A DNA stretch of 19,671 bases, taken from assembly GCA_005223375.1 (NCBI GenBank), contig RXOD01004636.1, positions 1 to 19,671 of the forward strand, read 5' to 3'. The notes beneath the pieces were generated by a model. The model did no database searches, had not been told where the DNA came from, and worked only from the letters and a program-made list of their open reading frames with translations. The stretch is from Amoebophrya sp. AT5.2 (taxonomy: Eukaryota; Sar; Dinophyceae; Syndiniales; Amoebophryaceae). The position numbers and the translations under genes are program-made. This document shows positions 11,039-19,000 of this stretch, one piece after another. Positions within the stretch are counted from its first letter, which is position 1; each line of letters starts with the position of its first letter.

Positions 11039-11878
11039 TCAATGTATTGGCAAGCCCTTGGGGCCCTGGCAGAGCGTCTTAGCCAGGCTCACGTAGTCGA
11101 AATTCCCGTCATCGTCGATTTCTACCTGATGGTGATCGATGTGGTGTCGTGTGGAGGAGAACGAGGTACTTTGTTAGTCGTCAAAGGAAAATGAAGCGAC
11201 TAAGTATCAATCTAGCCAAGGACTACCTCGTTCATGATTTCGGCGATCTGGGATATTGGCAGGGGCTCCCCAAGCGACGCCATTACGTCCTTGAATTTTT
11301 CCACGTTCAGCACTCCCTTATCCGTCACGTCAAATACCTGATGGGCATTGGTTGGAATTCAGATACTGATACTATCCTCCTTTAGTTCTAGCTGCGTCAA
11401 GTTCATTGGCGTCAAGAGTCATCAGACACGCCACGGTGGGCCACGCCCACGGCCAGTTGTATCTAGCTAGCTAGCATTAGTATTAGCAATAGCAATACCA
11501 TTACCAATAGCATTATGACCTCGGGATGAAGATGAAATATACGTAAAAATTGATTCAAATCGGAACGTGTATCGGCCGTGATGTAGTAAACATAAAGACC
11601 TGGAAGGCCTGCACGAGGACGTCTTCGCCTATTGGTGGTCGGTAGTTCATTTTGAAGAATTCGACGAATTGGTCGAACTCGACCAGGTTCGGCATCGGCT
11701 CCAGCATCCCCTTCAGGTCCTCGTCCGTCGGGTTCTGTCCGAACGCCCGGAACAAAATCCCCACCTCCTTGTGTGACAGCTTCCCGTCTTTGTTCGTGTC
11801 GAGGAGACGAAAATTCTCCTGAAACCGAGTCAGCGTGTCGTTGGACAGCGTCTGATCCTTGTCCAGAACGACCTGCAT
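11039..11878 (-). CDS. Calmodulin / myosin-light-chain-like EF-hand protein, three exons
   Basis: Exons 11878-11600, 11337-11227 and 11125-11039 give 158 residues. An in-frame TAG lies directly before the ATG; the stop is TGA. Four EF-hand positions: EF1 (LLDTNKDGKLSHKE, residues about 25-40) is a complete calcium loop; EF2 (around PMPNLVEFDQFVEFF) has lost its ligands; EF3 (VFDVTDKGVLNVEKF) has Lys at the fifth and twelfth loop positions; EF4 (EIDDDGNFDYVS) keeps the Asp-rich core but starts with Glu and ends in Ser. One working site out of four, with this length, fits a myosin essential-type light chain or a diverged calmodulin-like protein better than calmodulin itself. Such proteins bind IQ-type helices. 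The last residues (CQGPKGLPIH) carry no membrane anchor. Assignment to the superfamily is firm, to subfamily tentative. Confidence 0.88.
11126..11226 (-). other. Intron 2 of the EF-hand gene
   Basis: 101 nt, donor GTAGTC after ATGAACGAG, acceptor CACCATCAG before GTAGAAATC, phase 0, joining AEIMNE|VEIDDDG. AGGTAG is present at both junctions, a six-base direct repeat. Confidence 0.88.
11338..11599 (-). other. Intron 1 of the EF-hand gene
   Basis: 262 nt, donor GTCTTT after GCCTTCCAG, acceptor GCCCATCAG before GTATTTGAC, phase 0, joining VQAFQ|VFDVTDKG, the classic EF-hand helix-loop. The donor is canonical only at GT. CAGGT is present at both junctions, so the exact cut is ambiguous by up to five bases without changing the mRNA. 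Confidence 0.88.
11463..11516 (+). repeat. Degenerate hexamer/tetramer microsatellite inside EF-hand intron 1
   Basis: Starts with CTAGCTAGCTAG-type tetramers and drifts into six-base steps (attagt, attagc, aatagc, aatacc, attacc, aatagc, atta). It looks like a decaying simple repeat; no coding or known regulatory role is suggested. Confidence 0.55.
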
Positions 11879-12865
11879 CTACTTGATCTTTTTTTTTAAA
11901 TAAAACCACTAGAAGTAGAAGGTATCGATAGTCGCGCTTTTCTTCGCTATATTTTTCGAGGCTCCACCACCACGTCCACGTAGACCGCTATCGACCACTA
12001 GTGAATGCGATTGCGAACAACTGCGAAGCTATGAATGCAGTTGTTGTAGCTCCGCTTCCATGGCTGCTAGTTGTGAATGCGCGAAGCTATGCCAGAGGCC
12101 GCTTAGAGTCCTCGATATTTTCATCATCTGATCATGCTGGAGCAGGTCTCTCGGCCGATCGATCGCACTTGCTATAATGAGTCTGTAACTGTACATCGAT
12201 TGCGCTGTCAAACAATATAATCGCAGGTGGCAGTGGCCTTTATTTTCTTTAATAATCTATTTGCTCTCTCTGCTGGGCGCTCTCGACCTCGCAGGAGGAC
12301 GCGACGACGAAAAGTATCTACCGAATCGTAGCGGCATGTAAGAACATCGATCAGCAGTAGCGGCAAAGACCAGCAAGCAACATCGTCTAACTGGAATTTG
12401 TGTCCCATTTTAGGATTGGAACATTTTTGATGTCATCGCCGTGTCGCTGCCGAAGCACCGCCACGAAAAGGTTTCTACTGCTACAACTCGCGTGTTGCTC
12501 GCTCAATCATCGTCCTTCTTGTCGTGTTCGTTCGTGGAAGTTCTTCTATAAATTTTATCCTCGCCGCGGTCGCGGTCTTGCAATCGGACGCTTGTCAAGA
12601 AGCTTGCTACCACTGTTCCTTTCCCCGCTGAGGAGAATGCCGCTGCCGGTTGATAGTACCTAATCGATGTCTTCAATCGATGTCTTCAGTCGTCCTGCTC
12701 CTGCAGCAAGCCGCGAAGAACATTTTGTCATATTGCGCGCGGCCGCTGTGATGATGTGCTTGTTCATCTATAAATAGTGTAGTTGGTCGCTTACGCATCA
12801 TCTTCTGCGCGCTCGACATCGACTTCTTCGATTTCGATAGTATAATGGAAATGGCTTCGAATTCT
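11879..12865. other. Intergenic: upstream of EF-hand gene, downstream of RRM gene
   Basis: Nearly 1 kb without a credible gene. Short ORFs (12029-12211 and 12208-12408 minus, 12400-12663 plus) are of biased, unmatched composition. The right end should be the 3' UTR of the RRM gene. It contains the duplicated hairpin-forming motif near 12000-12100 and a TATAAATAG on the plus strand near 12769, which no plus-strand gene follows. Confidence 0.5.
12016..12045. repeat. Perfect 9-bp inverted repeat (hairpin) with nearby partial duplicate
   Basis: AACAACTGC (12016-12024) pairs with GCAGTTGTT (12037-12045) across a 12-nt loop. The flanking words gtgaatgcg and gcgaagctatg recur in shortened form at about 12073-12094, so the hairpin sits in a local imperfect duplication. 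It lies upstream of the EF-hand gene; role unknown. Confidence 0.6.
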
Positions 12866-13774
12866 TTAGTATCGCCCCCTGCTCCTCGACCTCGAGCGGT
12901 CCCGCCCGCGGTCTCGGCGGCCGCGGCTGTCGGCCCTGCCTTTTCCACCCTTGTATCTCTCTTCATAGTATCGGTCGCCTCCATAGTCGTACCCCTTGTA
13001 CCCCTTGTAACCTCGCCCCCGGCCGCGCGAGTCGTCACGTCCGCGGCCGCGTCCCTTCCGGTCGTAGTCGCGGTCGTAGTCTTTGCCGTAAAATTCCCCC
13101 TTCGGCTTATAGCTGTCGGGATGCACGTACCCGGAACCCCGGTCCTCGCGGCATGTAATCCGACGTCCTTCCACCTCCTTCTCGTTGTACTTCTCGATGC
13201 AGTACCTTGCCGAGGAAGAGGATCGATGAATGAAAGAATATTGGGGCTACGGTGAGATCAGGTAAATGAAAGTCGCTGCGATCAGCGACACTTATGAGAG
13301 ATTCATTATGACCGCCCGATCGGCGATACTTATTTAAACGTAGAAGTAGTACTTGTACTACACCGATCGGGTATAGGTAATCGATCCGACAGGGTAGGTG
13401 GTCCAGAAGATCGGGTAAGGCGCCGGGACCAATGAAGTGGTCCTTTAGCCACCAGCTATCACAGTCAGAAGGAAGAGTAGACGGAGGAGGAGAGGGTCAC
13501 CCGCTCAGCGGCCCCTCCGGCGCCCGTCCACGACCTCCTTCGCGCTGTACTTGTCGATGCAGAACCTGCGATGCACAACTAATTTGTTGCTGTAGTATAG
13601 GTACTTCGCGTCCTCTTCTTTTTCGAAGTCGATGACGGCGATGCCGCGGGGCTTTTTCCCCTTGTCCAGCATGATTTCGATCGCGCGGATGTCGCCCGCA
13701 TCGTCGAACATTTTCTTCACGTCCGCCTCGTACAGTCCGTACGGTAGGTTGTGGACAAAGACCTTCGTCGACAT
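12866..13774 (-). CDS. RRM protein with RS/RGG tail (long isoform)
   Basis: Best model: exon 13774-13605 joined to 13205-12866, giving 169 residues. RRM (1 to about 77): RNP2 KVFVHNL near residue 4, RNP1 RGIAVIDF near 46, then EEDAK|YCIEKYNEKEVEGRRI. Joining at the GTACCT donor (13604) restores normal RRM spacing between RNP1 and the last helix. The remaining roughly 90 residues are rich in Gly, Arg, Asp and Tyr (GRGRGRDDSRGRGRGYKGY) and end in DRSRSRSRGRY. This layout resembles small SR-like or glycine-rich RNA-binding proteins, which act in splicing, mRNA export or condensates, mostly in the nucleus. The ATG at 13774 sits directly before RNP2; an open frame extends upstream to 13900 without domain sense. 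A second copy of the last RRM segment lies in the intron (see the short isoform). Family is firm; exact role is not. Confidence 0.85.
13272..13371. repeat. Cluster of inverted and direct repeats in the RRM intron
   Basis: GTCGCTG/CAGCGAC (13272-13278 and 13283-13289) form a 7-bp hairpin with a 4-nt loop. CCCGATCGG (13315-13323) and CCGATCGGG (13363-13371) form a 9-bp inverted repeat that encloses a second hairpin, GTAGTAC/GTACTAC (13346-13361). The words gatcagcgacacttat and gatcggcgatacttat are a near direct repeat. All lie between exon copies A and B. Confidence 0.65.
13505..13774 (-). CDS. RRM protein, short alternative form ending in copy A
   Basis: Same first exon, but using the nearer copy of the RRM end. 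Removing a 39-nt interval (13604-13566, GTACCT to CATCGCAG) joins EEDAK to FCIDKYSAKEVVDGRR and a stop after RGR, giving a bare 76-residue RRM. If the 39 nt stay in, the protein is 89 residues with 13 extra residues inside the domain. A 39-nt intron would be far shorter than the others here, so this copy may be used seldom, or may be a relic. Either way the short form has no RS/RGG tail. Confidence 0.45.
   Translation of the reverse strand: MSTKVFVHNLPYGLYEADVKKMFDDAGDIRAIEIMLDKGKKPRGIAVIDFEKEEDAKYLYYSNKLVVHRRFCIDKYSAKEVVDGRRRGR
13517..13565 (-). repeat. Copy A of duplicated RRM-end exon (partner at 13160-13205)
   Basis: Copy A (13565-13517) and copy B (13205-13160) match at about 38 of 46 aligned bases with one 3-base gap, beginning right after an AG in both. 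They encode FCIDKYSAKEVVDGRR and YCIEKYNEKEVEGRR. Reading frame and phase are preserved in both. This is what a tandem exon duplication looks like. Confidence 0.75.
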
Positions 13775-13907
13775 GATTTCTGCGCAACGGCAAACGCCTA
13801 TTAGTTCTTGATGAATATGGAGGCTAGTCCTAGTCGGTTCGATTCGAGATGAACATGGCTGGACCCTTTCTTGGGCTAGCGTTTTCTTCCAATACAACAC
13901 AATTTAG

Positions 13908-14192
13908 TTAAGTTTCGTATTTTTCTTGGGTCCCGAAGATCGCAGCGATACTTGCTTTCTTCACGAGGATCTCCTCGGTTGCTTCGTCGATCTTTCTTGG
14001 ATCATTTTCACCGCTGGTGTCAACAGAGCAAGCAGGGGAGGGTGGGAAGGCAGATCCGTAATATCCGATCGATCCTTCTCCACTTTTAGCTTCATCACGT
14101 TCGTCGATGACAGATTGATTGACACGTCTCAAACTGTGATAGCTTTGGTAGCGCTGTCGGTTTGCCTCGACGTTCGCCTTCGATAGGATCAT
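13908..14192 (-). CDS. Small hypothetical ORF, 94 codons
   Basis: An ATG-started frame ending 134 nt upstream of the RRM start. The product is hydrophilic, with RRVNQSVIDERDEAKSGEG in the middle and a possible amphipathic end (EEILVKKASIAAIF). I recognise no family, see no signal or membrane segment, and a plus-strand ORF overlaps it. It may be a real small gene, an upstream ORF in the RRM transcript, or chance. Confidence 0.25.
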   Translation of the reverse strand: MILSKANVEANRQRYQSYHSLRRVNQSVIDERDEAKSGEGSIGYYGSAFPPSPACSVDTSGENDPRKIDEATEEILVKKASIAAIFGTQEKYET

Positions 14193-16026
14193 GACGTTGG
14201 GTTTTCGTTTTCCTTTTTCTCCAGCTGCATTCTTCGACGTTTATTAAGATTCAAGAAAATTACGTTTATTAAAAATAGGCCTTTGAAAACAAATACAAAA
14301 ACCACTACTTCTCATCGATTCTGCCTCTGCCATTCCAGTTCGTCGGCGGCAATCTTAGGCTATCCTCCGACCTTCCTCCTCCGTAATGAGAAGACAGCTG
14401 CCCGCCGGTGGCGCATCGAAGGAACCTAAGAGAAGTACTTTTCCCTGCCGGTGGATCATGACGATGAAATGATCATGTGGCTTTTTCGTATCTATAAAAA
14501 ATTCACTCAACAACTACAAACATGCACCTTGCATTAGTTACGTGGTGTCAATGTGGATGGTGCGGGAGCCATATAGACCATAGAGCTTTGTGTTTCTTTT
14601 ATGCCAACCACAGAGCTCGTGCTCGAGACACGACGTGCGTAGCCGATAGCGCACAGCCTGGAGCCGATGCGATGGATGAATCACCATTGCCGGCGCGACC
14701 GCCTGTCAGTGGGCTCCGATTTGATAAGTACCGATGTTTGTTACACAATAAACTTGGTTGGAGTTGTTGTAGAAGACAAAGACGACGCGCAGCAGGTGGA
14801 AGAACGATTCCATCCTACCTCGTCTGACGCAACGACAGCCACGATAGTCCTCCTCAAGCAGGTGGAGGAACTAGCGCGAGGCGCCGCGTTGTACTACCTC
14901 GTACTTTTTTATGTTAAACGCTTGTCGTATAGTTGCGGGCCTCGTAATTGCAGCGTAGTCGATCGAGGTGCTTCTGAATCTGAATGGACGACAGATATCA
15001 ACGCAAACGACCCGGAGAACGAAAATAGCATGGCTGCTTCTGCGTGGTGCGCAACAGTGCTTCCACTCGACCGATATCATGCTCCTGGTCCGATCGATTC
15101 TCACCCTGCTCCTGAAAATCCGCCCACAAAATGAGATGAAGTGCATTGATGCTTCGTTCGCGTATGAACTTAATCGGTGTGGCATAAAATTTAGCATTCG
15201 TTTTCTCAAATAAGGTGTACAAAAGGTCAATGTTGGAGTTTGCGCCGCTTTCCACATGCATCCATGGGTAAAACTAGAGAACTAAAGGTCGAGTAAAAAA
15301 TGCAATGGGTTGTAGTAGAAATAAGTAGTCGCGGGCTCCTTGCGGAGCTTTTTTTCGAGGAAGCTCTGCAGTCATGTTTTCGCCGAACAGAAATCGACGT
15401 AACGGTAGTTTCTGAAACCGTTCTTACACATCGGGCATCCACCTTCAAGAATAAACACTGAGATGATCAAGAAGAAATTGATCTGAGAAATGAGAGATGA
15501 GATTGAGTTACTGTGTGATGTTCTGGAGTTGAGTTGAGATGGTCTGTGTGAAGAAGAAGAAAAAAACTGGTTGCGAGCAGTTGCAGTAGAGCTCCTGCAG
15601 CTGCCTGAAGAAGACTAGAAGAATCCTATACGCTTGCTTGTACGCAGATTGCTTGTCGCTTAAGTTAAGTTCAAAAGAAAGTAGCGTTCTTGCCATGTAG
15701 TGAAAATCAGTGCTGCAGCTCGAGTATCTTTTTGCACGGACTACACGTTGGACTACTCGAGCCCAGGCTTTCATTTTACGGCCGTGGCCTTCGCTGGTGT
15801 TGCTTTCGCACGCAATGAGACAGGCGCGACGGGTGAAAAAGTGGTCGTGAAGAAAGGAGTAAGAATTATAGGGGGGAAGACGTTAGGGTCCTTGAAAAAA
15901 TCGCTGAAAAAACTTCCACGTTCACGCACGCTAGAGCGTACCATAGGTGGGATATTAAATCAGAATAAACTAAAACTTAAACACAGTACATGGCAGTAGA
16001 TGCACGGAATGGTCGCCCCCCTCGGT
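14193..16026. other. Long intergenic stretch, no gene recognised
   Basis: About 1.8 kb. Open frames such as 14667-15134 (plus) and 14871-15257 (minus) overlap each other on opposite strands and show no domain. A TATAAAAAA at about 14493 lies roughly 25 nt before an ATG at 14522 (plus), but that frame is Cys/Arg-rich noise. A hairpin with a T tract is at 15335-15355 and a GAA-rich run near 15553-15566. The right end should hold the 3' UTR of the EF-hand/CDPK-like gene. Confidence 0.5.
15335..15355 (+). other. Hairpin followed by T7, terminator-like shape
   Basis: GCTCC (15335-15339) and GGAGC (15344-15348) pair over a TTGC loop and run into seven T. A competing pairing exists: GAGCTT (15345-15350) with AAGCTC (15361-15366). 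In bacteria this would be read as a terminator/antiterminator; in a eukaryote it may be a Pol III stop or chance. No RNA gene is evident upstream. Confidence 0.3.
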
Positions 16027-19000
16027 TCAATGGTGAAAAAAGACGTCAAGGTCTCGCCGGTAGCGCGGCGTGTACAACGCCTCGTGGAAAAGTGTGTCGG
16101 TCGACACGGCGCGTGCCCGCGATATCGACATCCGCCGGGGTGTCTTGCCCCAACGCTCCGCACCTCCTGGTGGTGGAAAATGGTTGGCCGTAACCGTCTG
16201 AGACCGCAGCAGCTGGTGCTGCTGTTGAGCCGATGTCTTCGGGGTGCGCCCACTTCCTTTTTCTCCCGCCCCGGAAGAAGATGGTCCGTCTCCCGTGGCC
16301 GAGAACGGATTGAAGCTGAACGTGCCACCAGGAGTACCAGGTGCTGGCATAAGCATGCCCAGCACCGCCGGCGCGGAAGTTCCAACGACGTGGTAGGAGC
16401 TGGAGCCGACCCCGGAATGCCCTTCCCCTTCTGCGCGCTGGGCCTCTCGTCCACGACGCTGCACAAGAACGCGCGGCGAATCTTGCTCATCCTCGTCTTC
16501 GGGCCACGACAAAAGTCTCGCGCAGTTGTCGCTCGATGTTTTCGTGATGGTGTGGCGACCACCTCCTCCCGCGCTCTTTGGACTCAACGACGCTGTTCCT
16601 GCCGTCGGCACGGTCATGGACGAGAAACCAGATTGGCTCTGGCTTTGGTTTTGATAGCTTTCCCGGTTTTGACCAGCGGTTCCGATATTAGTCCCCTTCG
16701 TTGCGCTCGCCGTGGACGTGGCGCAGCCCGTACAGGAGCCGTTTCCGTAGACGAGCAACTTTTTGAATTCGTCGTACGTGAGTGCCCGCAGGGAGCCCAC
16801 CTCCAGCAGCCACTCGCGTTCGAGCTCTTCCCGCGAGCCCTCCCCCAAAAAGTGCACGAAGTGCGAAACGTCGATGCTGTCCTCTCCCGCCACGGTTGGC
16901 GAGCACGCGGAGGACGACTCCCCCGAATAGGAATACGACCGCGCAACCGCACCTCCTCCATGATCTCCGCCTGCTGCGGACGCGGTCGCGGACGCGATGG
17001 TGTTGGTGCGGTAGAGCTGCTCCTTGTTCGGGTGCGTGAGCTCCCGCCAGACCATCCACATGATGTCGTCGTTCTCCAGAACCGCCTTGTCGTTGATCAC
17101 CCCTGCAACCACCTGCGTGTAGTGCAGCACGCCCTCTTGGTTGAAGTCCAGGCTACGAAACACCTCCAACGCACGCTGCGAAGCGAGCACTGTCTCCGTC
17201 GACGACGCGCAGCTAGTACTGCTGGCGGACGACGAACCGGAGGGACGGGAGCTGGACGCGGGTGCTACCGTTGCATCCTGTTGAGCTGCTTGCTCGTGCG
17301 CCTCCTGTCCGTCAGGAAGCTCCACCATCTGAAGTTCCACCATCTGACAATCCGGATCTCGACAGTGGTCTTGTTCCGCGGCGGAGTCGAGCGGGGACCC
17401 GCAAGTTGGCGACACGATGTCTTCGTCTTCCAGTTCGCGGATGGGGTTGAACTCAAAGTGCGTCGCGAGGCTGAACCCGGGGCGAAGACTCGCATCGGGT
17501 GTTAGGTCTGTCAGCGTGGGTGGTAGGGTGTATCGACGCTCTTTAGAACCGCTACTCGAGGAAGTAGAACAGCTCCCCGCACTCGAAACGAAAGGTGCCG
17601 CGAGGGGGTCGAAGTTGAACAGGTGCGGAGTTCGTGCAGCGGGGGAGAAACGCTTCTGTATCGACCCATCGAAAGATCCGAAGCGTCCTCTGTTGTTCCG
17701 AGAGGGTGTACCAATCGCATCCAGCTCGTTATTTCCCGACATCAGCCCGAGCCCGGCGCCTCCACTTCTCGTAGCACAGCACATCGTCGCCGCCCGCGCA
17801 CGCCGCGAAGAAGGCGGTGGAGGGTCCGTTAATATTAGTGCTGGATGAGTACTAGAGCTGGTAGTTTCTGCAGCTTCTACTTCTCGCACTTGCTCCCGCT
17901 CCGGCTGATCACCGCTTGTTTCGATCGGGCTTTGCAGTGTGTAGCCGCCCCCCTCGGCAGTTGTTGCCTCCCCTTCCTCCGGCGACTTGTTGGAGAAAAA
18001 GCTGATTGTCGTCCCCGGTGGGAACAAAGGTCCTTTTCGACGCCCTTCTGATGAAGATGCCGCAGAAATACTAGGTCGAGGAACCGAGGCTGCTTCCGCT
18101 TGGGCCGGCGGCTGTTGCAGCGACCTGAAGAACGTCGGCGACGCGAGAGGACGGCTGCGTCCGCTGGACGAAGTTCGCGTACCCACTGTTAGGGCCGTGG
18201 AGGTGGACAGCGATATCGATATTCCGTCTTCCGAGCTGCTATTATTCCTGTTGGCTGTGGTGCTTGTGGTGCCGGTCTTTTCGCCAGTGAGCAGGTGCAT
18301 GCCGTGGTGGGTCACGTCCGACATCGAGGCCATCGTGGTAGCGGTAGTCGAAAGAATGGAGGGGGACCACTCCGTCAGTGCCGCCCCACGGTTGCGAGCA
18401 GAGCCAAAGCGGCCGACGTCTTGTTCATGATCTCGTTCCCGTTCCCCACCAGTGGTTTGTGGATGCTGGTGATCGACGCTGTCCAGCCGGAGCAAGCGGA
18501 AAACATCCGGGTCCGACTTCTTGTTGTAGCTGCTCGTGATCGTTTGGTCGAGGTGGTCGTGGTCGCTATCGCTTATTTTCAGGCTGGCAACACTTCCACA
18601 GAAGCTGGTCTTGCTCTTGCAGGAACTTCCAACTTCGCCGGGACTTGATGTGCTGTTCTTCCGCGGCGCGCACGTCGTTGGGGTCGCCGCGGGCAGAATC
18701 GGCAGGAGCGTGGGCGTGGCGTGGCTCTGCTCGTGCTGCGGCAGCAGAAGTCCCCCGACTACCGCGCAGTCCGAGATTCCCTCCTCCTCCACGACACTTC
18801 TGCCGCTGGTCGGAACAAGAACGTCTGCGGTTAATGTCGACGAGAGATACGCCGTCGAGTTGTTGGAATTGCGGGGGACGTTGTATCGGTCCTCGCTCGA
18901 GGTGGCCATTAGCATGCTGCTCTGTATCAGATTCGCGCGAAAAACACTTTCGTCAGAATGATAACGTTGATAATTATCCCCGCCCCCAGACGAAGGTTCG

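Larger units (their letters stand above)
13206..13604 (-). other. Intron of the RRM gene containing an alternative terminal exon
   Basis: 399 nt, donor GTACCT after GACGCGAA, acceptor CTCTTCCTCGGCAAG before GTACTGCATCG, phase 2. A good pyrimidine stretch precedes the acceptor. A competing acceptor, CATCGCAG, lies only 39 nt from the donor and opens copy A (13565-13505). The donor one step further (GTTCTG at 13565) would also keep frame. Confidence 0.65.

Noticed and set aside
13836..13850. GGTTCGATTCG, like a tRNA B box
   Set aside because: The end deviates from the consensus and no cloverleaf arms or A box can be built around it; it lies just upstream of the RRM gene.
14490..14530. TATAAAAAA about 25 nt before an ATG on the plus strand
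   Set aside because: The downstream frame is Cys/Arg-rich with no domain, and all convincing genes are on the other strand.
14667..15134. 155-codon plus-strand ORF in the long spacer
   Set aside because: No recognisable family, overlapped by other open frames on both strands. Kept only as a note; expression data could revive it.
16000..17505. 501-codon plus-strand ORF opposite the CDPK-like C-terminus
   Set aside because: Arg/Ala/Val-rich composition without a domain; the minus frame has recognisable EF-hand segments through the same interval.
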